A stretch of DNA of 64,000 bases from Candidatus Chlorohelix allophototropha (GTDB taxonomy: Bacteria > Chloroflexota > Chloroflexia > Chloroheliales > Chloroheliaceae), in the NCBI RefSeq assembly GCF_030389965.1, contig NZ_CP128402.1:177390-241389 (forward strand). Reading direction: 5' to 3'. Every line of letters begins with the position of its first letter. Position 1 is the first letter of the stretch. The translations under genes were made by a program, and so were the position numbers. Below the pieces are notes generated by a model that made no database searches, had not been told where the DNA came from, and worked only from the letters and a program-made list of their open reading frames with translations. Below are positions 10,601 through 19,100 of the stretch, in pieces.

Positions 10601-13490
10601 GGGCCAGACTGTGAAACCAACCGGCAGAGATAGCAATTACTCCACTCAAGTCGGCCGGTACATTGGTTTGCCCAAAACCGTTATATCCCCATGCCACCAC
10701 GTGACCGGGCTGGGTTGAAGTAATGGCAAAGCCTTGCGTGACATCCGGTGCCGGGAAGTAGTTCTCATTTCCTTGTTGAGAAGCGGTAATAAGACAAGTG
10801 CCTGCGCCCTTCAGAGTGACTGTGTTGTCGCTCACGCTGCATTGCCCGGCTGCGCTGTAGCTCACCGGCAAATCGGAACTGGCAGTGGCAGCGAGCTGGA
10901 AGGGAAAGTCGGCGGTAGTCTTGGGCACTACTCGCTCAAAGCTAATCGTCTGGCGGGCCTTTGTTAGGGCCAGGTTGTGGTACCCACTGGCGGAGATGGC
11001 ATTCACGCCACTCAACCCGCTTGGGACATTGGTTTGTCCGTACTCGTTCCAGCCCCAGGCAACCACCGTCCCATCGCTCTTGAGTGCCAGGCTGTGGAAG
11101 TCACCGGCGGAGATGGCATTCACGCCACTCAACCCGCTTGGGACATTGGTTTGTCCGTACTCGTTCCAGCCCCAGGCCACCACCGTCCCATCGTTCCTGA
11201 GTGCCAGGCTGTGGTTACCGCCCGAGGAAATGGCAATCACCCCACTCAACCCGTCAGGCACCGTACTTTGCCCAGAACTGTTATCGCCCCAGGCCACCAC
11301 CGTCCCATCGTTCCTGAGTGCCAGGCTGTGGTTACCGCCCGAGGAAATGGCAATCACCCCACTCAACCCGTCAGGCACCGTACTTTGCCCAGAACTGTTA
11401 TCGCCCCAGGCCACCACCGTCCCATCGTTCCTGAGTGCCAGGCTGTGGTTACCGCCCGAGGAAATGGCAATCACCCCACTCAACCCGTCAGGCACCGTAC
11501 TTTGCCCAGAACTGTTATCGCCCCAAGCAACCACCGAGCCATCACTCTTCAACGTCAGGTCGTGGTTCGTTCCGGCAGAGATGGCAATTACCCCACTCAA
11601 CCCGTTGGGGACATCGGTTTGACCACTGCCGTTACCCCATGCAACGACGGTACCATCACTCTTGAGGGCCAGGCTGTGTTGCGCACCGGCGGAGATGGCA
11701 ATCACATTATTCAACCCGTCCGGTACATTGCTTTGCCCATAACTGTTTTCCCCCCAGGCCACCACGTGGCCGGGAGGGCCTGAAGTAATGGCAAAGCCCT
11801 GTGTTACCGCCTGAGCCGGGAGATAGGTGTCGTTACCGGGCTGGGAGGCAGTAATAAGACAAACTCCGGTTCCGGTCAGGGTTACGGTGCTGCCGCTCAC
11901 GCTGCACCGTCCGGCTGCACTATAACTCACTGGTAGTCCGGAACTGGCGGTAGCAGTCAGCTGGAAGGGAGGGTCGGCGGTAGTTTTAGTGGCTAACCGC
12001 GCAAAACTGATGGTCTGCTCTACTTTATTTACACTTTGTTTCAAAACACCGGCGCTAATGGCGGGAGTATTAGAAGTTTCGTAATTGTAGGCAGTAATGG
12101 TATGCACTCCATAACCCAGATTTGAAGTGGTAAAGGTGACCACCCCGCTGCTGTCCAGAGGAGTATTGACTAAAGTGGTAGCACCGTCCTTGAATTCCAC
12201 CGAGCCGGTGGGCGCGCCGCTGATGTTGGTAACCCTGGCGGTGAAGGTCACGCTCTGCCCAAAAAAGGACGGGTTTAGGGAAGAAGTCAGTGTGGTAATA
12301 CCGGCAAGCTCAAAAGCGCCGATATCGCAGCCACTACCCCTGGGCCGGCTTACCCCTCGTTGATCGGTGGTCACAGGTTGACTCTGGTCATCCTGGCATT
12401 CCGAAACAGGGATCGCATCCACGGCCGGGCTGCCGAGCGGTAGCGCCAAAGTATTGGTTGGTCCTCCATTGTCACTGATGAATTCAATCTGCGGGTTAAC
12501 TCCCACCTGATCGTTGTTCACCCCGTTCGACAGACCGCTAAATCCGTCCGGGTTTTGTACGAGGTTATACCCCTGCGAATGAAACGTACCAAATGTACCG
12601 CCCAGATCACCGCCATAGACGGTAGTGTTCCCGGCGATCAGGTTTCCCTTCAAGTAAGCTTCGGAATTATTGAAAATCCCTCCGGTGGAGTGGTTGGAGA
12701 CGTTTCTGGCAACCGTGGAATATGCAACGGTCAAATCGCCCCCGGCATTATAAATCCCATCACCCAGATTTGCATAGACGGTAGAGTTGTAAAGCCTTGC
12801 AGAAACTAAATTGTAGATTCCACCACCGTCCAACCCCTGGTTACTCCAGATATTGGAGTTAAGGATGGTCAGATTTCCCGAATTCCAGATACCCCCTCCA
12901 TTGGAGGAAGTCAGGGTGCCATTGTCGGAAATGGTGGAGTTGGAAAGCGTGACCGTACCACTGCTATTGTAAATTCCATGTTTCAGGTTACCCCGAATCG
13001 TGGAATTGTTGACCACCAGGGTGCCTTTATTGTAAATACCTCCCAACACACCTCCCTGCATGGTCAGGTTATTCAACGTCAATTTGGCACTGGCATCCAC
13101 CATGTACATAAGTGCATAAGCTGCTCGCCAGTCAGCTCCGGCCTTCCTCTGGATCGTTACGCCGTGCCCCTCGATGGTAATATCCCTGTTGTAAACATTA
13201 AAGGGATAGGTGGCATTGAGAGAGTCATCCGCCCAAGGAAAAGTGCTCAGGTTGATAATGTTGGGAGCCGGAAGGTTCACCTCAATGGTGTAAGCGCCCG
13301 GATCGGAAGAGTTGATGGCCTCAAAGGCGGCTCTGAGTGAGCCTGACCCGCTATCATTACCGTTGGTAACGGTAAAACTGGCAGCCCTGGCCGGCGTGGT
13401 TGTAAAGGTCAGACAACCAAACAGCAACCCGACTATTAGCGCCAGACTGCTCCACCTGAAAGCACAATATTTTGATATTAATCTACTCAT
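4683..13490 (-). CDS. Giant secreted multi-domain protein (beta-helix, RCC1 propellers, Ig-like array)
   Basis: Predicted 2935 residues. The start is set by GAGGAG just before the ATG and by a Sec signal peptide (about 1-36, ending in 'TTTPARAASF'). Order by residue: right-handed parallel beta-helix with a 'SPAVDAIP...DQRG' end (about 37-393); Ig-like (397-490); Ig-like spacer plus seven RCC1-type repeats ('VVAWGDNSSGQS.VP.GL'), three times over (about 490-840, 842-1197, 1199-1552); about nine Ig-like units ('NPS..GQ.VTFTATVT..G.PTG') with one IPT/TIG-like segment (about 1553-2670); two MBG-like units ('YDGNPK', 'YDGKPK'; about 2677-2830); and an FnIII-like end. There is no LPxTG motif or C-terminal membrane anchor. 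It is probably a surface or matrix adhesin; the ligand is unknown. Very similar internal repeats at DNA level suggest recent duplication. Confidence 0.9.
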   Translation of the reverse strand: MSRLISKYCAFRWSSLALIVGLLFGCLTFTTTPARAASFTVTNGNDSGSGSLRAAFEAINSSDPGAYTIEVNLPAPNIINLSTFPWADDSLNATYPFNVYNRDITIEGHGVTIQRKAGADWRAAYALMYMVDASAKLTLNNLTMQGGVLGGIYNKGTLVVNNSTIRGNLKHGIYNSSGTVTLSNSTISDNGTLTSSNGGGIWNSGNLTILNSNIWSNQGLDGGGIYNLVSARLYNSTVYANLGDGIYNAGGDLTVAYSTVARNVSNHSTGGIFNNSEAYLKGNLIAGNTTVYGGDLGGTFGTFHSQGYNLVQNPDGFSGLSNGVNNDQVGVNPQIEFISDNGGPTNTLALPLGSPAVDAIPVSECQDDQSQPVTTDQRGVSRPRGSGCDIGAFELAGITTLTSSLNPSFFGQSVTFTARVTNISGAPTGSVEFKDGATTLVNTPLDSSGVVTFTTSNLGYGVHTITAYNYETSNTPAISAGVLKQSVNKVEQTISFARLATKTTADPPFQLTATASSGLPVSYSAAGRCSVSGSTVTLTGTGVCLITASQPGNDTYLPAQAVTQGFAITSGPPGHVVAWGENSYGQSNVPDGLNNVIAISAGAQHSLALKSDGTVVAWGNGSGQTDVPNGLSGVIAISAGTNHDLTLKSDGSVVAWGDNSSGQSTVPDGLSGVIAISSGGNHSLALRNDGTVVAWGDNSSGQSTVPDGLSGVIAISSGGNHSLALRNDGTVVAWGDNSSGQSTVPDGLSGVIAISSGGNHSLALRNDGTVVAWGWNEYGQTNVPSGLSGVNAISAGDFHSLALKSDGTVVAWGWNEYGQTNVPSGLSGVNAISASGYHNLALTKARQTISFERVVPKTTADFPFQLAATASSDLPVSYSAAGQCSVSDNTVTLKGAGTCLITASQQGNENYFPAPDVTQGFAITSTQPGHVVAWGYNGFGQTNVPADLSGVIAISAGWFHSLALKSDGTIVAWGDNIYGKSTVPDGLSGVIAISGGSEHSLALKSDGTVVAWGDNAGGQSNVPNGLSGVIAISAGLQHNLALKSDGTVVAWGFNGYGQTNVPSGLSGVIAISAGEIHSLALKSDGTVVAWGFNGYGQTNVPSGLSGVIAISGGQHHSLALKSDGTVVAWGDNSSGQSNVPAGLSGVVALSAGWAHNLSLKSDGTVVAWGDNSSGQSNVPDGLSGVVAISAGCQHSLALTTKARQTISFERVVPKTTADFPFQLAATASSDLPVSYSAAGQCSVSDNTVTLKGAGTCLITASQQGNENYFPAPDVTQGFAITSVQQGQTVVAWGWNGSGQTNVPVGLNNVIAVSAGLQHNLALKSDGTVVAWGDNVDGELDVPVGLNNVIAISAGRSHSLALKSDGTVVAWGWNQYGPFIPPPVGLSNVIAISDGVNHSLALKSDGTVVAWGNDSFGQSNVPAGLSGVVAISAGSVHSLALKSDGTVVAWGYNFYGQSNVPAGLNNVIAISDGVHHSMALKSDGTVVAWGHWLPAELSGVIAISAGDGHSLALKSDGTLVAWGDNSSGQSNVPSGLSGVIAISAGGAHNLALSTKANSTINLISSPNPTYVGQSVTFTVTVTSGSGTPTGSVDFKEGATTLGSGTLDGSGVATFTTSSFGIGNHKVVAVYSGDSSYVGSTSVVVNQIVQGVGSKTTVTTAPNPSVMGQAISMTAKVTGDDGGKPTGDVGFMWSDGSTANIAGYSPLVDGVATYSLTGLPVGTYQLWASYLGNTHYADSTSSDVSQIISNKLTSVTTLTSSSNPSTLGQSVIFTATVTSSNGIPTGTVQFKVDGVNQGGTVNVAQEGKGSLAVPDLSVGTHLIMAEYSGDATYQASSTTFTQTVNKLENILTLVSSPNPSTVGQAVTLTATVTPATATGSITFKDGGSDLQTVALSGGVASFTTSSLGVGSHTLTASYGGDSNYNPSLSSAQTLTVVNPPNPVPVITSVSPISTTVQAVTTQITVTVTGSGFIPGSVIRLNGTDLATTYINPTTLSVVIPGAQLSTARVILLTVFNGTPGGGTSNPLAFYVTPVGTAVTSSSTATTAPGNTTATATTGGTGTLTPGNVTLQASGGSGTVSVAIYSSNPTEQTVFQSGTGFFDAYIATGSSFTGASLSLCNTGGGKRAYWYDGTAWQPASSQSFNPSTGCITVTVNATTSPNLSQLTGTFFAVGYMTTTTSLTASPNPSTFGQQVTFTATVTPAGGGKATGAVQFAVDGQTVGQAVALDSNSQATLSTTALTTGNHTITAVYSGSDYFSGSTSEPVSQLVNQPSATATTLVTDPAQGTFGGTVELKATLTANDQPVSGKSISFKLNGQPVCGGNNLPPCPTTTATGVATLSNVSLIGIDAGTYNSWIAASFTGDSTYAASSGTGSLTVNAAATTTTLASSAASPVYGQVVNFTATVSGPGAPIGTFSFSLDGVDQGTVSLNGGTASFTPAGPLAVGSHSLKATFNDGNNYASSSATLSNLVVSKATTALKLTSDNNPSMIGTVVNFTAQVSVVSPGDGVPTGSITFSLDNGAITGTASMDNSGAATFSTDKLTVGSHTVVASYGSDTSFGSSYDQLSQTVTNLTPGLAVNNTRISYGGTATLTALLNSNKGRIPGKTISFSVNGKAACNSTGLPNCPQTASNGVATLKLNLGTAGVKQVLGDLLPGNYPITARFAGESAYPAATGSATLVVTKLTAKVILGNLVQTYDGNPKYASVTTTPANLKVTVTYSQGFKKVAQPINAGWYLVKAVVNDPIYSGTASGILVINKAAATIKLDQVSLTQVYDGKPKAVKYTVTPNGIGLENQVVVYYNGSAIPPTRPGKYSLVAKLYSQNYTAPDATGTLVIQGIAPNVTTGEAKTISGNSSTLYGTVNANYATIKALYFQWGESQNSLTGRLAVSATVTGGNNKAVSTTLKGLQSGKTYYYRLVVEYSGGSSPVLGDVKSFTTM
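9652..9893. repeat. 242-bp internal repeat, copy 1
   Basis: Nearly identical (one T/C difference seen) to 10723-10964. It encodes the Ig-like spacer between RCC1 blocks 2 and 3 of the giant protein. The near-identity at DNA level points to recent duplication or gene conversion. Confidence 0.85.
10723..10964. repeat. 242-bp internal repeat, copy 2
   Basis: Second copy of the spacer repeat, between RCC1 blocks 1 and 2. The first spacer (about 11790-12030) encodes a similar protein sequence but differs clearly in DNA, so only copies 1 and 2 are recent. Confidence 0.85.
11171..11521. repeat. Three identical tandem 117-bp RCC1 units
   Basis: Units starting at 11171, 11288 and 11405 appear identical over 117 bp and encode three consecutive identical 39-residue RCC1 repeats in block 1. 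Such a tract is prone to copy-number change and to assembly error. Confidence 0.85.
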
Positions 13491-14387
13491 GTTCTCCTCA
13501 CCTGAATCCTTTATTCAAGTATAGATTCGAATAACACAGTAAAAAGGGGTTAAATCACGGCAGCGTTTTACCTGGTTGCGCTGCTCAATTTATATAAAAC
13601 AGGTGCAAGCTACCGATAAGTTGGATGAGGAGGAGCTCTCAAAGCTTCAGGGCGCGATATCAGAACAAAAAGTGGGTTAACACAATTCAGAGTAGCTGTT
13701 TTCTGATAGAGATTCATGGCAGCTCGCCTCTTCTACTGATACTAATTAGTACCTTTTGGCAAACCAACCCGAAAAATAGTGACGTTCTAATATTGATTTG
13801 TGCGAATTAACTGCGTTGAGGAATTGGGAGTGACTTAAATCTAAGCGCGATACTTGGCTATCAGGTCGGAATCGGTGAATCTACGGCTTTCAGACGATGC
13901 ACATTTCTTGAAATCGGCAAGACTGGAAAAGGAACAAGAGCAAAACTAGTGGTTTGGAAAGAGTAATTACTAACGGCTACAAGAGACGTATTACATATAT
14001 CCTATCACCTAGGAATAAATAGTTAAAATTGTTAATTTATTAACACTACTATACTTGAGCAAAAACAAGATTTCAAAGCCAAAAATGCTCAATAACAAAT
14101 GACGACACAGCACAATTCAAGTTTAATTATAATAGCAAATTGATGTAATAAAACGAGTAAAATTCTGTAAAATTGTGGTAAAACATTATCTTATACGAGT
14201 TTAAAATAACACACATCGGAAGTTGCTGTGAAAATAGCCGGAATTACTGAAAATCTGATAGAAACTCTTTGATCATTCTCATATTAATCGGTTAAATTGG
14301 TTTATCTTTTTGGAAACAGCAACATAATAGTTTAGTGCTTCACTACTACCCGAAATTTGCCAAAATGGTACTTGCTCTCCCACCTCC
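13491..14387. other. AT-rich intergenic region, no supported gene
   Basis: About 900 bp, strongly AT-rich in its second half. A 61-codon frame at 13625-13810 has no recognisable feature. The part next to 13490 probably holds the promoter of the giant gene, but I cannot pick a convincing -35/-10 pair. Confidence 0.5.
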
Positions 14388-14774
14388 TTACCCGGCGCTG
14401 ATCTGTACCGGGTCAAGTGCCCAGGCTGTGGGCAAATCCTCCCAACTGGTGGTGTAAGGCGGCGAAACCCGCCCCGGCTTCATCTGCCATTCCTGCCCAA
14501 TCCCGGCAGACGCCAGCCGTAGGGTATTCCGCCCGTAACGCCGGTTCAGGCTATCCACCGTCTCCATCAACCGCCCCTGCTGCTCGATTTGCCCCACTCC
14601 TTCCCCGAAATAGCTCAACTGCACCCCCTGCTGCGACAAGCCCGTCTCCACCTTGTGGCAGCGATTTGCCAACCGCAGGTGGGACGGCTCGGTAAAACTG
14701 TTGGGAAACAGCCGATTTTTACAAACTGGCGACCTGCTTTTCTCCCACCAAACGGTCAAATTCAGTCCCGTCAC
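14388..14774 (-). pseudogene. Remnant of UmuC-type Y-family DNA polymerase (C-terminus)
   Basis: The last 70 or so residues of this 128-codon frame contain 'METVDSLNRRYGRNTLRLAS' followed by 'QEWQMKPGRVSPPYTTSWED'. These match the C-terminal end of UmuC proteins (DUF4113: '..A.NRR.GRGT.R.AS.G....W.M.....SP.YTT.W..LP'). The palm and finger domains that carry polymerase activity are absent, so it is a truncated relic. Upstream residues ('FPNSFTEPSHLRLANRC') also look like degraded little-finger sequence. It lies beside copy B of the 220-bp repeat. Confidence 0.75.
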
Positions 14775-15338
14775 TCGAATTCGGCGATAAAGTGACGCAA
14801 AGCCGGGGGTTGTTAGATAATCCGCAAACCCTTTATGCTTTGTGCCATCTCTGCTTCAAAGCTTACAGCTACCACCACATAATCCAAGTGATTTTGCCTA
14901 TATACCCGGCGCGATACCGCCAACTGTGCCTAGCAATATTTATTTCGGCACTATACATTCGCTGCCACAAACCGCATAGCAATTCCTATAATTTCGAGAA
15001 ATGAAACCTGCGTTGGAATAGCGGGGAGAAAACTTCCTACTACGCTGATTGTCATTGCTTAGGAAACACACCAAATGCAAGCAAGGATTATTAGTGACAG
15101 AGCGCTAACCTCAAAAAGTAACTAAAACCCCAACTCCCTAATTATCTCTGGGCGATTGCCCACGCCTCTTATCCTCAGCCCCTAATGACCGGTAGCTAAA
15201 ACTAACTACTCCTAATCACTAACTCGATCACTAGAATTAGCGATGTAACTCCCCCTGATTCTTTCTAAACTACTATCAGTGGTAATTCACCCGAAACAAA
15301 TACAGCAATTAGTAATCAGACAGAAAAGGAGAAAAACA
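14775..15338. other. Intergenic region containing repeat copy B
   Basis: Apart from the 220-bp repeat I see no gene. A 70-codon plus frame at 14792-15004 overlaps the repeat and is not conserved with copy A, so it is discounted. Confidence 0.5.
14870..15090. repeat. Dispersed 220-bp repeat, copy B
   Basis: Direct-orientation partner of 4056-4275. The two copies lie 10.8 kb apart and bracket the giant secreted-protein gene, so recombination between them would delete or amplify that gene. Confidence 0.75.
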
Positions 15339-15536
15339 GTGAACCCTTATTCACCTTATACCCTTGAAATGGCAAAACAGCACCAGGCTTCCTACCGGAT
15401 GGAAGCAGCCCAGGATCGAATCGCCAGAGAATGTGTCCAAGAATCCAAGCAGGAAAAGAACGCGAATGAAAGCCCGCTTAGGAAGAGGCGCTGGTTCTTT
15501 GGAGTAGGTAACAAGTTGGCGCGACAGCCCAAATAA
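15339..15536 (+). CDS. Small hypothetical basic protein
   Basis: A 65-residue protein read from the GTG at 15339, chosen because AAAGGAG lies at a good distance upstream; an ATG 60 bases earlier has no such site. The N-terminal 'NPYSPYTLEMAKQHQASYRM' followed by charged helix and a basic end ('RKRRW') resembles short Chloroflexota proteins of unknown role that begin 'MNPY......A..R...'. No membrane segment is seen. It lies 55 bp before a secreted protein on the same strand and may share its transcript. Confidence 0.55.
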   Translation: MNPYSPYTLEMAKQHQASYRMEAAQDRIARECVQESKQEKNANESPLRKRRWFFGVGNKLARQPK

Positions 15537-15591
15537 GCAGCCCCTTACAAACTATAACACTTAAATTAATTGATGAAAGGATGAACCCAAA

Positions 15592-16059
15592 ATGTTTAAA
15601 GTAATTCTTAGCGCCTCTTTCTTTCTAGTGGTGAGCTTACTGAACGGAGTTCACTCAGATAGCAAATCTATAGCTAGCTTACAACAAATCTCAGCTCTTC
15701 CGGCGGGTAGCTATTCGGTTACAGTTACCCGACACGATGCCCACAATGATTACAACTCCGAAGACTATGCCGGAGAATGGGTCTTAAACCTAAACCGCTC
15801 GGAAGAATTTACTCTGACCCAATCCAATTTGTTAAAAGCCAGCGGGAAATATTCACTTGCCGCCGATCAGCTAACCTTTGAAAGTAACAATAGCACCGGA
15901 AAGTTTAAATGGACCTTTGACGGTCAGCAGCTAACCTTAAACCCGCTTGCAACTAATAATTTCGCCCTTGATTTCGCACTAACCCTTCGCCCCCTGAACT
16001 ATCTGCCCGAAATATCCATTTCAAGGTCAGCCAATCACCGCAATGCCCTTGCTGCCTAA
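15592..16059 (+). CDS. Secreted lipocalin-like hypothetical protein
   Basis: Predicted 155 residues with an N-terminal hydrophobic signal segment (about 1-22) and no lipobox cysteine. The rest alternates strands and turns: 'PAGSYSVTVTRHDA', 'YAGEWVLNLNRSEEFTLTQS', 'ASGKYSLAADQLTFES', 'GKFKWTFDGQQLTLNPL'. This 'G.Y...G.W.L.....F.....G...G.Y....D.+.F' pattern is typical of small secreted lipocalin/META-like beta-barrels. The ligand is unknown. GAAAGGAT precedes the ATG, and a clear terminator follows the stop. Confidence 0.7.
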   Translation: MFKVILSASFFLVVSLLNGVHSDSKSIASLQQISALPAGSYSVTVTRHDAHNDYNSEDYAGEWVLNLNRSEEFTLTQSNLLKASGKYSLAADQLTFESNNSTGKFKWTFDGQQLTLNPLATNNFALDFALTLRPLNYLPEISISRSANHRNALAA

Positions 16060-16067
16060 CAAATAGT

Positions 16068-16098
16068 GAAAAGGAGTGGATATTATTCACTCCTTTTT
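16068..16098 (+). terminator. Rho-independent terminator
   Basis: GAAAAGGAGTG (16068-16078) pairs with CACTCCTTTTT (16088-16098) around a 9-base loop, and the T-run continues to 16099. It ends transcription after the 15592 gene. Confidence 0.8.
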
Positions 16099-16177
16099 TA
16101 AGTTTAGCTATTGAACTTTAAACCAATTTCCCAATATAATTGAACAAATGTAGCTGCTATACCCTTTGGAGAATAAT

Positions 16178-19100
16178 ATGCACCCCAGAAATATTTACAC
16201 CGTCGGTGGCACTGTCGAAGCGGATAAACGCTTGTATGTAACCCGCAAGGCGGATGAAGAACTGCTGGAATTATGCCGTGCGGGTCAAATTTGCGTATAT
16301 CCTCGCCCCCCGCCAGATCGGCAAATCCAGCCTGATGATGCGCACCTCCCAACGGCTTTCTGAGGAAGGGGTCAAAACGGTCATAATCGACCTGACCCAA
16401 CTGGGCACTCAGGTGACTGCCGAAGCTTGGTATCTGGGTCTGTTGGCGATTATCGAAGATCAGCTAATGCTGGACACCTCCGCAGTGCAGTGGTGGAAGG
16501 CCCATGCCGATTTGGGTATCACCCAACGCCTCACCCGGTTCTTTGAAGAAGTGCTGCTACGGGAAGTCGCTACCCCAATAGTTATCTTCGTAGATGAGAT
16601 TGATACCACCCTCAGCCTGACCTTTACCGATGACTTTTTCGCCAGCCTTCGCTACTTCTATCAAGCCAGAGTGCGCTTGCCAGAGTTTCAACGGCTGACC
16701 TTTGTGCTGGTGGGAGTGGCTACCCCCAGTGACCTAATCCGTGATCCGGCGCGTACCCCCTTTAACATCGGGCAGCGGTTGGATATGACCGACTTCAGCT
16801 TTGAAGAAGCGCTACCCTTGGCGCAAGGTTTGAATGTACCGCCGGATTCTGCCCCAGAGCTATTGCGTTGGATCCTGAAATGGACAGGAGGACACCCCTA
16901 CCTGACTCAGCGGTTGTGCCGGGTAGTCACCGAACAACAGTGGGAAATAAGCTGGAGTGAAGCAAAAATAGATGAACTGGTAACGAACACCTTCTTCGGG
17001 GAGAAGAGCGAACAGGACAACAACCTGCAATTTGTGCGAGATATGCTGACCAGACGCTCGGAGAATGCCGAAGAGGTGCTGCTGACCTACCGAGAGATCA
17101 GGCAAGAGCGCAAGGTGGTGCTGGATCAGGAGCAATCCCTGTCAAAGACCCAGTTGAAATTATCTGGGCTGGTAAAGCGGGAGGGACGGGCGTTAAAGGT
17201 ACGGAATAGTATTTATCGGACAGTGTTCGACGAGCGCTGGATAAAAGAACATCTGCCGATCAATTGGGCGAAGCGTTTGAGGCAGGCATTTCGATTGATA
17301 GCCGCCTCATTGGCATTGGCGTTGGTGCTGGGAGGGTTGGCAATCTACGCCTTTATCCAGCAAGGTGAGGCGAGTAAACAGGCGGATGAAGCCAATATGC
17401 AGCGCAATACCGCTGAAACCAGAAGGGTGGAAGCGGAAAACGCGCGAGTGGAAGCTGAAACAGCTCGAAACCAGTCGGATCGCTTACTGCGTGGGTCAGA
17501 AGCGCAAGCGCTGGCATTTCGCTCTCAAACTCAGACCGACCCGGAATTGGCTTTGTTACTAACCATTGAAGCCGCCCAGCGTATTCAAGATGGCAAACTG
17601 GAAGATAGCGGAGGACAGGTGGAAGCGGCTTTGCGGCAAGCTCTGGCAAATTATACTCCGAATATTGCCCTGCGCAGTAGCAGCAGCAGCGTTTATACTG
17701 TGAACTTTAGCCCGGATGGAAAGCGACTGGTGGTAGCCGGAAATGACGGCTATGCCAGGGTTTATGAGGCAGGTACTAATAAAGAAACGCTGGCTTTAGG
17801 CGGGAAGTTCGGACCGGTCTACAAGGCAATCTACAGTCCGGATGGGGGTACGATTGCTACCATTGACGACCGGGGCAATACCATTTTCTATGAAGCGGGC
17901 AGCGGGAAACAGTTGGGAGAGGTAATAACTTGCCAATGCTTTGTGAACTATCTAGCTTACAGCCCCGATGGCAAAATGCTGGCACAAGGACTTGACAACA
18001 ATAATCGCTTAGTCCGGGTGCTAGACCCGGCGACCGGAAAAATATTATGGCAGCAATTTGACGGGGGAGGTAATTTTAATAGCGCTGTTTTCAGCCCGAA
18101 CGGAAAATGGCTGGCTGCTGCCAGTGGAAACCAATTATTACTGTTTGATCTTACCAGTAACACTATCCCACCTCAAAAACCCTTCCAAATCCTAACATCT
18201 TTTGACAATCCCTCAACAATAAGCACCGTTTTCAGCCCGGATAGTCGCTGGTTGATTTTAACCAGCGCCGATAATACTGCCCGTATTCTTGATACTACCA
18301 CCGGTAAGTATGTCGCTACCCTAAAACATAATGGCTATGTAAACGATGCAGTATTCAGCCCGGATGGCAAACAAGTTTTAACCGCCAGCAGTGATAAAAC
18401 CGTTAAAGTGTGGGAGACCGAAAGTGGCAAAGAGTTGCTCACCTTCCAGAACCATACCTCAGCGGTTGAGGATGTAATATTGAGCCCGGATGGCAAACAA
18501 GCGGTTAGCGCCAGTGATGATGCGACCATCCGGGTATGGGATTATGTCAGTGGTAAGGAAATCGCGGTGCTAAGGGGACATTCTGGCGCGGTAGCCGGGG
18601 CGGTGAATCATGGCGGGTTAAGTTTTAGCCCAGACGGCAAATGGTTGGCTTCAGCCAGCAATGATGGCACCACTCGCCTGTGGGATTGGCAGACTATCTC
18701 GCAGCAGCGGGTAATTTTGACTGCCAATACCAATCGGGTGAAAAGCGCCAGTTACAGCCCGGATGGGAAAACTATTCTTACGGTTGCGGATAGAAATCTG
18801 CCCCGCCTATTTGATAGCAAAACCGGTCAGCCGCTCCAAACCCTCTCGGGCTTTTTACTGCATCTTAGTGGCGGGCTTACCTTTTTCCCAGCGTCCCTCA
18901 GTCCGGATGGTAAGTTAGCCGTCACTTCGTCCGGATATAATGATAGTACGGTTCGGATCTGGAATCTCGACTCGGGCAAAGAACAGGCTTTTCTGGACGA
19001 CGAAGAATTCACAAACTTTGTAAGTTCGCAAGATGATAAATTTGTAGCAGCTGCCAGAAAAGATTTCAGTCTGGAAATTTGGGCTTATGAAAAAGATGCG

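Noticed and set aside
8830..11780. Tandem repeats that could be mistaken for a CRISPR array
   Set aside because: The repeats are continuous in-frame RCC1 codons with no unique spacers.
5805..12000. Many plus-strand frames inside the giant gene, some over 240 codons
   Set aside because: They are antisense shadows of repetitive coding DNA; their 'repeats' mirror the RCC1 and Ig units.
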